This document shows positions 46,701 to 56,028 of a DNA stretch of 64,000 nt, piece after piece. The position numbers were made by a program, and so were the translations under genes. The notes beneath the pieces are model-generated. The model was not told where the DNA came from. It ran no database searches and was given only the letters and a program-made list of their open reading frames with translations. This DNA comes from Panax quinquefolius (lineage: Eukaryota; Streptophyta; Magnoliopsida; Apiales; Araliaceae). Location: assembly GCA_020205615.1 (NCBI GenBank), contig CM035170.1:8426311-8490310 (forward strand), given 5' to 3'. How positions within the stretch are numbered: position 1 is the stretch's first letter; every line of letters starts with the position of its first letter.

Positions 46701-47170
46701 CTCTCATCGCAACTTCCTTCTACCCTCCTGTCTATTATTCCTTTATGTGCAATCCCTTCTTCTGCAACCTCTACTTGAGCTTCATTACAATTTTAGGAAT
46801 CGCCAGCATCGCTTTCTCTCTCCTCCCTGTTTTTCAGAAGCCCCATTTCCGGACCCTACGTGCTTCCCTCTTCTTTGGAATGGGCATTTCAGGTGTTGCA
46901 CCTATAATTCATAAGCTGATATTATACTGGAACCGGTCAGAGGCCCTTCAGACCACCGGTTATGAGATACTAATGGGGGCATTCTATGGAATCGGAGCGC
47001 TAATCTACGCCAAGAGAATCCCTGAGCGGTGGAGGCCTGGAAAGTTTGATATCGCTGGACACAGTCATCAGATTTTTCACGTCTTGGTCGTGGCAGGAGC
47101 TTATACACACTACCATACTGGTTTAATCTACCTTAGGTGGCGAGACATGGAAGGTTGTTCAGGTAATTGA
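40706..47170 (+). CDS. HHP4: Heptahelical transmembrane protein, HHP4/HHP5 type (PAQR/adiponectin-receptor family)
   Basis: Three coding exons join in frame: 40706-40977, 42099-42417 and 46508-47170, giving 417 aa (stop TGA 47168-47170). Splice sites are C/GTAAGG...TTTCAG/G and CTG/GTAATG...ATGCAG/A. The N-terminus is cytosolic-like, with YQLVEYHSLPGFLRDNEYIL and HNETLNVWTHLIGFF, diagnostic of plant HHPs. Exon 3 carries most membrane segments. The conserved PAQR residues are present: H239 in SSTCH, D256 in RLDYAG, and H384 and H388 in HQIFH, the likely metal ligands. Arabidopsis HHPs are membrane proteins whose expression responds to hormones and sugar; the biochemical role of HHP4/5 is not established. 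No stop or frameshift interrupts the exons, so the gene looks intact. HHP5 is an equally possible orthologue. Confidence 0.93.
41135..41240. mobile_element. Truncated Stowaway-like MITE in HHP intron 1
   Basis: After TA (41133-41134) comes CTCCCTCCATCCAAAATAAA, the typical Stowaway end. No matching right end is found, so it is a 5' remnant. Confidence 0.6.
42887..45950 (-). mobile_element. Candidate gypsy solo LTR of a third family, inside the HHP intron
   Basis: Starts TGTGACGCCCCC like the other LTRs and probably ends GCATTACA. Removing the MITE inside leaves about 2.4 kb, the size of the other LTRs. It shares blocks with family A: GGAAAGGGGGATTTCC with GATAAGAATTTCTCCTT (43152-43185), ACTTTCTAGATATTG (43225-43240) and TTTTATGAATAGTGA (45780-45830). 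The flanks GTTTA and (A)GTTT suggest a partial 5-bp duplication. The right boundary is uncertain: GGGGGTCTTATTA at 45292-45304 is an alternative end. Confidence 0.55.
43280..43938. mobile_element. Non-autonomous hAT MITE with 8-bp target duplication
   Basis: 659 bp with inverted ends TAAGGTTGTAAATGAG / CTCGTTTACACCCTTA and a perfect 8-bp duplication CTCCTACA (43272-43279 and 43939-43946). The interior is AT-rich with CGAGTCGAGTCGAG-type subterminal repeats (43760-43790) and no reading frame. It inserted into the LTR within the HHP intron. Confidence 0.92.
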
Positions 47171-47559
47171 AGCCGAAAGCATAATGTTTTACTAGCACTC
47201 GATGGCACACGTTGTTGTTTGTATAAATTATGTTTTATAAATTTGGAGGAGTAAATAAAAAGATATAAAAAAATTTAATTAAAAAAAACGAAATAGTAAT
47301 ATAATTGAAGTTGTAGGGGGGCAAAAGAGGGGGGAAATCATGACACAAATTCACCACGGCTTGAGAGAGCCGCTTTATAAGATGAGCTTTTTTTTATTTT
47401 TTATTTTTATTTGGCTCTATATACTCCTCCAATGGAAACTGAATTAATTTGTAATTTTTCCAAGTTCAGTTAGTTGAATTTGTACTCAGCCAAATTAAGT
47501 ATCCTCTCTGAGAAAATATTAATAGTAAATACCTAATGAGATATGAGCCACTCATGTCC
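47171..47559 (+). other. 3' untranslated and downstream region of the HHP gene
   Basis: AATAAA at 47254-47259, 84 bp after the stop, is a likely polyadenylation signal. The rest is AT-rich with no other feature. Confidence 0.6.
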
Positions 47560-47574
47560 AAAAATGGAAAATAA

Positions 47575-47764
47575 AATTCAGCAGTTAGCGCAGTGGTTCA
47601 AAGTCGTCTTGGGATGACCCGTAAATCCGAACGTCTTAGGTTCGACTTCCACCAGCAATAATTTGTGCCAGAAATGGTTCGTAAAGCCAAGTCCGTATGA
47701 AAAGGCTGACCCGGATTTGTGGAGATTAGTCCAACTGCAGTTGATAAACTCCTTGTTATATAAA
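47575..47764 (+). mobile_element. tRNA-derived SINE with 15-bp target duplication
   Basis: Internal RNA polymerase III promoter boxes are visible: A box TTAGCGCAGTGG (47585-47596) and B box GGTTCGACTTC (47640-47650). A tRNA-unrelated body follows, then an A-rich tail (TATAAAAAAA). It is flanked by AAAAATGGAAAATAA (47560-47574) and AAAAATGGGAAATAA (47765-47779), one mismatch in 15. The length of about 190 bp fits plant SINEs. It is not a functional tRNA gene. Confidence 0.88.
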
Positions 47765-47820
47765 AAAAATGGGAAATAAGATACTATCTCCATTATAAAA
47801 TAAAAGATTGCAATTTTTAA

Positions 47821-47886
<66 letters not shown>
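47821..47886. repeat. (TG)n(TA)n microsatellite
   Basis: TGTGTGTG followed by about 28 TA units. It creates meaningless tyrosine/isoleucine-rich frames on both strands. Confidence 0.95.
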
Positions 47887-47887
<1 letters not shown>

Positions 47888-47939
47888 GGTTTGGATCTTA
47901 AGCACACTCTTTATCTAACATATCTTACATATTTTCTTT

Positions 47940-47975
47940 TAGCGACGGACCGGGCGACGATTCAGTCCGTCGCTA
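47940..47975. repeat. Inverted repeat TAGCGACGGAC...GTCCGTCGCTA
   Basis: An 11-bp perfect stem around a 14-nt loop. TAGCGACGGAC recurs at 48809-48819, and a CGTCG-rich partial copy lies at 47981-48005. Such CGACGGAC motifs are common in subterminal repeats of plant DNA transposons, so this may be a remnant, but ends and duplications are not seen. Confidence 0.5.
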
Positions 47976-48505
47976 TATATCCGTCGTCTTAACATATATC
48001 GTCGGACAACATTAATAAGTATGAATATTGTATTTGTATATACCTAAAAAACGTTACTCAAGCAGGCATACAAATTTCGACATTAGTGATGGAGGGATTC
48101 CATAGATATACAAATTATGCCATTGCACGATCCCACACTAAAATTATACTCCAGGTAACAAAATCAGCTGGAGGCTCTTGGGTCGGGTCGGGTGGTTATA
48201 AATAATTGATACTCCTACAAAAAAACATGAATAAATCATTCGTTCGTTCGTGCATATTAAGATAATTACATTTTTTTAATTTGAAAAAATAAAGTAAAAT
48301 ATGTGACATCAATATAATACTATAATACAAGCTGTGTATTATTTTGTATTGTACTACCACCCATCCGACATGATACCAAATATCAGGCTCGGAATCTGAT
48401 TTTTATTAATGTAATTTTGTTGTTTTTTTTAGTACTGGGTCGAAAAGTTTTTGAATATCTATTTTTTTTAGAAGCTAAAAAGGGGAATCAGGACAAATTC
48501 TAGAC
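47976..48505. other. Intergenic stretch without recognised genes
   Basis: AT-rich sequence; nothing recognised. Confidence 0.5.
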
Positions 48506-48589
48506 CACGTGGCACTTGAAACAGCGCACGTGTGACGCTTGGCTAAGTCCGTTTATCACAGTGCTTAGTGGGCCTTGTAAGTTCACGTG
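48506..48589. promoter_or_regulatory. Cluster of three CACGTG (G-box) palindromes
   Basis: CACGTG at 48506-48511, 48527-48532 and 48584-48589. G-boxes bind bHLH and bZIP factors in plants. No gene start is recognisable nearby: the HHP stop is 1.3 kb to the left and the SOFL ATG 4.1 kb to the right. Confidence 0.45.
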
Positions 48590-48968
48590 AGCCTTTGATT
48601 CCATTTCTGTTCTTCTTTTCTTCCACGCATGCATTTGAAATATTTTATTTGATGACAAGTTCCAACGTATTAAATAAAATATTTTGAAATGTCCTCTCGT
48701 AGCCTCCTCAATTGAAAAAATTGGTAGCTGTTTTGTTTGAATGTCCACATGAGCTAACCTCCCACATTACATTTTAGAAATTAATATTTTCATAATAAAA
48801 GAAATCAATAGCGACGGACAATATTATTATAAAAATATCATTTTAGTAGCTAAGAGTGTAGTGCAGCTACCATAAAGCAAAAAAAAAAATAATAATAATA
48901 ATGAAGAAGAAAAGAGTCGAATTAATTGAATTTGGGTGGAAATAACCAAACAACTCCTTTAATTAATA

Positions 48969-49209
48969 CTCCATTCGTCCCCCATGATAAAAGTCTTTAT
49001 TATTAATGTTAAATATCTATTTTTCTTTAATAACCAAATTTTTTCACATATTTTTCTATTATACTCGTAGCATTAAATATCTCATACTTTTCTTATTCTA
49101 ATTCTCTCTCCATATTTAATGACATTATTATGGATAATTTTGTCATTTCATTTATGTTCTTAATATGCGTAAAAAATTCATCAGAATTTTTATCCTGGGA
49201 TAGAGGGAG
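48969..49209. mobile_element. Stowaway-like MITE
   Basis: 241 bp between TA dinucleotides (48967-48968 and 49210-49211). The inverted ends are CTCCATTCGTCCCCCATGAT and ATCCTGGGATAGAGGGAG, degenerate forms of the Tc1/mariner Stowaway ends. Confidence 0.8.
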
Positions 49210-50039
49210 TAATTCCCATGTATTAATTGGCTTAAGTGAATGGCTAAAAGTAGTAGGGGCAACAAGCAATAGAAAAAAAGTATAAAATAAAATAAAAATG
49301 GAGCACATTAGGATTTAGGGTAAGGAATACTATTACTAGTGCTTGGTGTAGGGGCAGCATCCCCCATGAGTGGTTAAGTGGAGGGTTGTTCCATAATTTT
49401 AGGGGTATGTGGTGTGGATCTACTTTTGCCTCATAAGAAAGACACCAATATTTTCCACCTGGTGAATGGTGGTCTCTTGTGAGGCAGACAGTATGCATGG
49501 TGCCTTCTTTATTAGGATTACTTTCTTCTACTGCTTGCACATGTGTAAAAAAACAATTAGTAAAAAAATATTTATTAGTAATCTTTTATAATTCCTAATA
49601 TGAATTAGTAATCTAAATAAATAAATAAAAACCCTAAAGTTTCCTTTCCTTTCCCTTTTATAAACTCAATAACAACATAAAACATATAAATTTTCTATTT
49701 TTTCTTTTTTATTATAAAATAATTTTTCTATTTTTTAATTTCCATCCTAAACTCAAAAACATATAAATTAAGACTTGAAGAATTAAAATTTCGTTTTACC
49801 TTTTTAATTTACTTCCCTTTTCAATGTAACACCAAATCCATGAAATATTTATTAGAAATTTGAGACTTTAGCATTTGAGATGTTTTTCTTCATATTTTCC
49901 TCCATAGAAGTTATTCTCTTCCATATTTTTTCCCCAATTTAATCAAACAAGAGAATATATGTAGGGTATGTTTTTGCATTTTGGGGTATTCCTCAAACTA
50001 AACGTAGTCTAATTCTAAAAGAACTAAGATTGTAAAATA
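49210..50039. other. Intergenic stretch with one hairpin
   Basis: Mostly AT-rich. It contains the stem-loop at 49425-49489 described separately. A 98-codon minus-strand frame at 49244-49540 is not recognised as a protein. Confidence 0.5.
49425..49489. other. Imperfect stem-loop of about 21 bp
   Basis: Arm TTTGCCTCATAAGAAAGACA (49425-49444) pairs with GTGGTCTCTTGTGAGGCAGA (49469-49488), with about 3 mismatches or bulges and a loop of roughly 22 nt. The arm length is in the microRNA range, but the sequence matches no microRNA family I know and outward pairing is weak. It stays an unassigned hairpin. Confidence 0.35.
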
Positions 50040-50375
50040 ATGACAACGATTCGAAATCGATTCGTCTTTCATTTCATTTCGATTAAAAATTCGATTAAAA
50101 TTTCATTTCGAAATATAAATGAGTCAAATATAAGCACATTTTAAAATTCAATAAATTACTCGTACCTCTTCAAATTATAATTTTCTATTGATACTCGGAT
50201 TATATTCGTTAGAAAAGTTCAAACTAACTTCTACCGATTCTAATCGTCTTTAACCTCGAGAGTTAAATGAAATTTCAATCAAACTTTATTTTATATTCAA
50301 TAAATTTTGTGAACTAAATTTAAACAAATCAATACTCGAATAGACTCAGTTCGTTTATATCTATCTCTACATGAA
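50040..50375. repeat. Degenerate hAT-MITE-like remnant
   Basis: AT-rich with many CGATTCG and ACTCGAA motifs, ending GTTCGTTTATATCTATC, which resembles the inverted end of the MITE at 43280 and the copy at 54528. No target duplication is visible. Confidence 0.45.
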
Positions 50376-50558
50376 GTTGCAGCAGCTAAATATGTCTGAC
50401 TTGAATTTCTACAGTCAATCACACAAGTAATGTTGAATGTTCATGAAAGACCAAGCTGCCCACTCATTTATAATCAATCATATAAATCTCAAGTAGAGTC
50501 AAGTCAACGGATTTTCAAAAGTTGACAATGATTTAATCTGCCGTAGCAATAACTTGGT

Positions 50559-50894
50559 GAGCATCTCCCGCGGTTAGACTATCTGATGGATTATATTTAG
50601 TCTATATGACATCAATAAATGTTTTTTAGTTTTCTATCTTTTCGGCAGATGGACTATCCCGTGGACTATAATATAAAAAGATTAAAATAATCTATGAATT
50701 CAAAAAAGCTCCAATCTCCTTCTATTCTCCCATTTAAATATAATTAAAATTATAGTTCATGGACTATCAAGTTCCTAGATTTAGTCTTGTTAGTGCTTCA
50801 AATATAGTCACAGATTATATTTAGTCTACTTGCAGGAGCTGAAAGATAAATCTTAGACTAAATATAGTCTAGAATTGTGTTGCTAGAGTTGCTC
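50559..50894. mobile_element. MITE-like inverted-repeat element of uncertain type
   Basis: Ends GAGCATCTCCCGCGG and CTAGAGTTGCTC are imperfect inverted repeats of the GAGCA(T/A)CTC class seen in plant MITEs. Internally, ATATTTAGTCTA recurs in both orientations (for example 50586-50597 and 50828-50839). The superfamily is unclear because no clean target duplication is seen. Confidence 0.5.
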
Positions 50895-50949
50895 TAACAC
50901 AAACTCTTCTTATCCATATCCCAAAATAGAGCCCACTTTATAACACGGA

Positions 50950-51573
50950 TACGGATGTAAACGCTCAAACCGAAACGAAGAGAGTTTTTTCGATTCGACC
51001 CGAAAAGTAAATTTTTTATTCGAATTCGGCTAGAATTCGACTTGTATTTAAAAAACTTTACTCAGATTTGACTCGGCTTCAATATTTATTACTCTAATTC
51101 GATCTTACTCGGATCGAATTATATTTAAATTACTCGCAAACTACAAATTCAAACTCAAATTCGAGTTTCCACATAGTAAATAACTTTATAAGACATATAA
51201 TTACCAATTGAACTTATTATTTTACTTAGAAATTAGAAATACAATTACACTTTACAAATAAAAAATACAATTAAAATTAAAATTAAATAAAAATAATAAC
51301 TATTTATTCTAATTTTATTAAATTGTGTATATATAAGAGAATGTATCGAGTATGTATTCGAATATTTATTAATCGAGTATGTATCGAATCATGATTAAGA
51401 ATTCAAGTAGTTTGAATCTTAATTTAGCCTAGTATAACTTTACTAAGATTATATTCGTATTTTTATTCGAACAATTTTTGTGCTCATATTTGGATCATTA
51501 TTAACGAATCCGAGTCTCACTCATATTTTTTTCGAATCAAGTATGAATCAATCTCGAAACATCCATATCTACC
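50950..51573. mobile_element. hAT-MITE copy, opposite orientation to 43280
   Basis: Starts TACGGATGTAAACGCTC and, reverse-complemented, follows the MITE at 43280 through its length: GAATTCGAC blocks, AATCGAGTATGTATCGAAT, and GCTCATATTTGGATCATTAT (51481-51500). The right end is degraded and no duplication is identified. TCCATATCTACCGG occurs at 51562 and again at about 51631. Confidence 0.6.
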
Positions 51574-52300
51574 GGTGCAAACATCATCAATTGCCTGAAA
51601 CAGTGTTTGCAATAGTTGGCTGCTGCTCTATCCATATCTACCGGGATATCCTAGTGTCACACAATATTGTTAGTTTAGATTTTTCAGTACTACTCTAATG
51701 ATAAATATCTTTCTTCGAACCATCTCTTTTACAATAATGTTGGACTATACCCTTTGGGAATAACAACCTCCAAATGTATTGTATTATTTTCCATCCACAC
51801 ATTTTATGAAACATGGATTAACATTGTGAATGAATTATTCAAATCCCTTAATAGCAAATGAAAGAGATCCTCAAGGGGATGTGGTTTTTTTATCATCTCC
51901 CAATAATACTTTGAAAATTACAATGAGTAAACCAAGTATGACTGCATTGTACTACTATTTCATCCAAAACACACTAACCCATCAACTACAAAAACATTGA
52001 TAAATTAAAAAGCCCTCCAAAATAACTCGTAAAGTCTTAAGAATGGTTAGCATGAAATTAATTTTGATCAATTAATCAATACAATGTTGATACACAATTA
52101 GAAGATGATATTTCTCTGCATATCAGCACCTATATGAAACTGAAATGTTATAAAACAAGACTCTAATTTTGTGATGCGGAAAGGGTATCGGTCTATGGTT
52201 GATAGTAGGACAGGAACGCCGTACCCATGATAAGGTGTAACGGTTGGCATTGAGCTGGCTCTTGCACAAATGTGGATCAAAGTACTTACCTTTCCCGTAA
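51574..52300. other. SOFL upstream intergenic region
   Basis: No gene recognised. AT-rich with no clear regulatory element that I can defend. Confidence 0.5.
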
Positions 52301-52340
52301 CACCCCCCACCCCCCGCCGACTCCCACCCCCGCCCACCCG
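52301..52340 (-). promoter_or_regulatory. C-rich tract with G-quadruplex potential on the minus strand
   Basis: Six cytosine runs of 3-6 bases within 40 bp (two of six, one of five, three of three). The minus strand therefore meets the four-G-tracts-with-short-loops rule and the plus strand could form an i-motif. It stands out in an AT-rich region and ends about 300 bp before the SOFL ATG, so it may be in the promoter or 5' untranslated region. Confidence 0.55.
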
Positions 52341-52641
52341 GTGGGGTCTATCAATTCCCATTAGGCAGTGCCAATTATTAATTAATACCCCTTTCTCTCT
52401 CCAACACCAAAGCCAACTGGCATTTTTGATTCATTCACAAGAGAGAGAAAATAATAAGGCAAAGGATAGCGCAAAGGACAAAGTAAGTCTAGGATTTGAG
52501 TGTGATTCTTTTGGTTTTTTCTCTTCACTCTTCCCTTTCTTTCCTACTTATAAGCACTACCCAAAATCCCCCAAATCAATCTTATTAGTACCCATCTTTT
52601 TTTTTCTCGAAGAAAAAAAGTTGAAAAGGAAAAAAGAAAGC

Positions 52642-53491
52642 ATGAACATGTCAACTTCTGAATGCAGTAGCGGGTGTGAATCTGGGTGGACTACTTATTT
52701 GGATCAATCATCAAATTCTGCAGATCAATACCCAAAAGCTGATAGTGATAAAAATCATTGGAGCAGAGGGGTTAATGTGAACGAGGAAGGTGAAGAAGAT
52801 GAAGATGAAGATTTGTCAATGGTATCTGATGCCTCATCAGGTCCTAGAAATTTTCATGAAGAGGAAAATTGCCTTGTTGATAGAGGGTATTTTTCGTATG
52901 CTGCTTCGGGTTCAGAACAAGTAAAGATGAGCAAGCAGAAAAAGAAAATTAAAGAAAACAGAGCTTATCTTGATGATACTGCTAGCTCCCCTGTTCTGAG
53001 CTTTTCCAAGGCAAGTTCAATGAAACAGAGCTCCCCTGTTTTAATATTTTGAATTTTTCTTTCTCTCTCTTTAATTAATTGTGCATATTGTTCTTGTCTT
53101 GTGGGTATTTCAGAAAGTTCCCAACAACCAAGCCTCTTCAATGGAGAAAGAAACAAAAGGTTTCTCTGAAACACATTCTAAGGTGCTAATTTTATTACTT
53201 TTTCAACATGATTCATCTTTTTTTGTTTTCTTGAAGCATTTTATTAACTTTTCTTTTTTTGCAGGGGAAATCATCTACATTGAAGAAGAAATTTGGTTTA
53301 TTGAAATCCTCTGTTTCAGGGAAATCATCTTCAGAAAAATCAGGTGAGTTCTTGTTTATATCTATTATCTATATCTATACACACACACACACACACGCAC
53401 GCATTGTTGATATAATGCAAGGACTGAATTTGTTTTATGGGTTTTGACAGGCGGTTCGCAGGAAGAAAGTGGTAATGAGAAATGGAATTAA
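52642..53491 (+). CDS. SOFL: SOB FIVE-LIKE (SOFL) protein
   Basis: Four exons join in frame to 185 aa: 52642-53010, 53114-53182, 53265-53343 and 53451-53491 (stop TAA 53489-53491). The two family signatures are present near the N-terminus: ECSSGCESGWTTYLDQS (residues 7-23) and an acidic run leading into EDLSMVSDASSGP (56-68). The remainder is lysine/serine-rich and low in hydrophobics, with no signal peptide or membrane segment. SOB5 and SOFL proteins of Arabidopsis raise cytokinin levels when overexpressed; their biochemical activity is unknown. The start is placed at 52642 because SOFL-A follows six residues later, although the frame is open further upstream. Intron 1 appears to use a GC donor (AAG/GCAAGT); introns 2 and 3 are GT-AG. 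AATAAA lies at 53706. Confidence 0.9.
53011..53113 (+). other. Predicted GC-AG intron 1 of SOFL
   Basis: The exon ends TTTTCCAAG and the intron begins GCAAGTTC. A pyrimidine-rich 3' end (TCTTTCTCTCTCTTTAATT, then GGGTATTTCAG) leads to the acceptor at 53113. AAG/GCAAGT is the classic consensus of plant GC donors, and removing 103 bp keeps the frame. Confidence 0.75.
53376..53404. repeat. (AC)n microsatellite in SOFL intron 3
   Basis: About 10 AC units ending in ACGCACGC. It lies between the exon-3 donor and exon 4. Confidence 0.9.
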
Positions 53492-53711
53492 TAGTGTATC
53501 TTCTTTCTCTCTGCTGCTGAAGCTGCTTAGCAGAGAGAGAAAGAAAAAGATGACTTAGTAGATTTTAAGGATCCTGTATTTTATTTTATTTTTTGCTTTG
53601 TTCTTTATTTAATTGTTCCTCTTGTAATTTGTTCCTGTCTATGCAGTGGGAAACAACCTGAGCACATAAATATTAAAAAAAGAAAAAAAGAAAAAAAGAA
53701 GAGTAAATAAA

Positions 53712-54071
53712 TTCATTTCTGTTGTTTTTAGTTATTTAGCATTTTCTTTTGCTGTCATATCCCATAGGAAACTTCTGTAATTAGAAGATAGAAATTAATT
53801 ACAAACCATACTTAATTTACCATTTATGCTCCATACTTCAGTAATTACAAGAAATATTCAGTTACTGTTTAGCAAGAATCTTAAACAAAATCCAAGTACA
53901 TGAGAGTTATTTTTTGGGCTATAATGGAGACTAAAACTCTATAAAGAACCAAGTGTAAAATTAATTATAAAAATAAATAAATAAAAAAGGAAGGTTCTGA
54001 TTAATCACATAAAAAGTGGTGATTATAAGTTGGTTCAGAAAGCACCTACAACTGCTTTTTGAAAATTGATA
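53712..54071. other. Downstream region of SOFL, no gene seen
   Basis: AT-rich; nothing recognised. Confidence 0.5.
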
Positions 54072-54394
54072 CTCTCTATGTTATTAAAAGATTGTCGTTT
54101 AAAATTAATACACACAGATTAAGGAATATAATTAATACTTAGCAAAAATACTATACTACCCTTATTAATTGTCTCAACCAATTATTTTCTTACCAATATT
54201 TCTTATTCAATTCAACCAATTACTACTTGGATTATAGCATTGAATTGAATAAGAATCATTGGGAAGGGAAGAAAGCTTTAAATAAGGGTAAATTAGGAAA
54301 AAAATTAGCTAATGTGTATTGATAAACTCAAAACCACAATATTTTTAGAACAAAAATTACTTCCAAAAACGACAATTTTTAGGAACAGAGAGAG
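54072..54394. mobile_element. Stowaway-like MITE
   Basis: 323 bp between TA dinucleotides (54070-54071 and 54395-54396). Inverted ends are CTCTCTATGTTATTAAAAGA with TTGTCG inside, and CGACAATTTTTAGGAACAGA followed by GAGAG. Confidence 0.85.
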
Positions 54395-54527
54395 TAATTA
54401 GCAGGGATAACAGTCTTTAAGTGCAGATGCAGATAACCAGAACCCAAAAGAGAAAGAGAGAGAGAGAGAGGACCATCATTAAAATCAGATTTATAGGCCA
54501 ATAAGTGCCACATTCTTCTACTTTGAG

Positions 54528-54815
54528 TAAGGATGTAAATGAATCGAGTCAAATCGAGTATTTAGTTGCCTAAATTTGGTTCATAAAATTTATCAAGTAT
54601 AAAATAAGGTTTGATTGAGGCTCGTTTAACTATCGAGTGCAGCACGATCTCGAATCGAATCTGAGCAGTTTGAATTTTTCGAACGAATACGATCCGAGTA
54701 TCAATAGAAAATTACAATTTAAAAATGTTCGAACTTTAAAATTTACTCATATTTAAATTATTTATATTTCGAATCGAACTCGAATCAAACTTCTAATCCA
54801 GTAAATTATAACCTT
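54528..54815. mobile_element. hAT-MITE copy, truncated
   Basis: Starts TAAGGATGTAAATGAATCGA, nearly the terminal repeat of the 43280 element, followed by CGAG/TCGAATCGA subterminal motifs. The right end is missing. Confidence 0.6.
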
Positions 54816-55557
54816 AACTTTGAAGGATTGCCAGCCTAACTAGAAGCTAAATGTGGTGGGTAAATTTGATAATGTAATCCAATCTAAACTCAAACAAGAC
54901 AATATTTATGATCAAACTTTTGATAGAAATGGGTCTCATTTTTCACCAAAAGGGACCGAAAGCCGCACCCCACCACCTTGTGACAGCTACTCGTTAAGAA
55001 TATCATCCATATAATTATTACTCTCAGAGTTTCACGGATTCGATTAGCATGAAGTTTAATTTTTAGTAAGTTGGTCGATTAATGCCGTAGAATCTTGTGT
55101 AATCTAGAATGCTAAAGCGTGCGTGACTCTATCTGATCAATCGATTAACTTATTCAAAAATAAAAACTCACGCTAACTTCACTTCCCAGCCCACACACAA
55201 AAAAGTGTGTAATTTATAAATCTAATGACATTCTGACAATTATATTATTATCAATTATTTAAAAAAAAAATTACACATCATACTCTTTCTACTCATTTTT
55301 TTTTTTTCATGTATATACGTTGATATTTAGTATCAATCAAAATTTGTCATTTATAATTTCTTTGGTGGAGATTTATTGAAAATATTTATTTTAAGGCTTA
55401 CCACCCTTAGAATTGGAAGTTGGAACCCAGATATATCTGGGAAAATGACATAGATTTTAGGAAAAGGACAAGGCCTCCCAGCTATATGTCCGTACTCCTG
55501 ACAATCTCTTATTCTTCTTGGTACTCTCTCTATTTATTACCGCAATGGTAAAAAGTA
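54816..55557. other. Intergenic stretch without recognised genes
   Basis: AT-rich; nothing recognised. Confidence 0.5.
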
Positions 55558-55815
55558 CTCTCTCCGTCCTAAATTAATTGTTCAGTTTTGATTTTTTAAA
55601 ATTAAATTGACCATTTTTAAAACTAATCTTTTTACTATTTTTGCTAAAATACAGGTGTAGAGATTATAACAAAAAAAAAGTATATACAATTTATTACTAA
55701 TCCTAATTTTTATAATTTTAGAAATATATTTATATATGCTTAATTATTAATTCTAAAAATAATCAATTTAACTTAAAAAAGTCAAAAATGAATAATTAAT
55801 TTGAGACGGAGAGAG
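55558..55815. mobile_element. Stowaway-like MITE
   Basis: 258 bp between TA dinucleotides (55556-55557 and 55816-55817). Ends are CTCTCTCCGTCCTAAATTAA and TTAATTTGAGACGGAGAGAG, a nearly perfect inverted repeat. Confidence 0.92.
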
Positions 55816-56028
55816 TAGTAATTAAGTTGACTTCAAAATGCAAAGAGTAAATAAAACATGAGGGGAGGGGGACTTGTTTATGTCCCCTTGGTTTAACACA
55901 AAACTAAACTAATGTGCTTGATGTGGATTAGCACTGCATGGCTTTTTATTTTTTATAAACCCTTGTTTTCTTCATTTCAAGTCAAACACTTGTCTGATCC
56001 CAATACAAAAGTTTTGTCCTGTATTGTA

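Noticed and set aside
47580..47652. Possible tRNA gene
   Set aside because: A and B boxes are present but the cloverleaf is poor and an unrelated body, A-rich tail and target duplication follow, so it is a SINE.
47578..47907. 109-codon minus-strand frame
   Set aside because: It is made of the SINE and the TA microsatellite read in reverse; the Tyr-Ile repeats are simple sequence.
49326..49346. Resemblance of GTGCTTGGTGTAGGGGCAG to microRNA168
   Set aside because: Several mismatches in a short stretch and no matching opposite arm in the expected position.
49244..49540. 98-codon minus-strand frame including a transmembrane-like tail
   Set aside because: No family recognised, it overlaps a hairpin and a MITE edge, and there is no gene context.
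52270..52641. N-terminal extension of SOFL by 124 codons
   Set aside because: The frame is open but low in complexity and crosses the C-rich tract and a pyrimidine-rich leader; SOFL proteins start just before the ECSSGCESGW motif.
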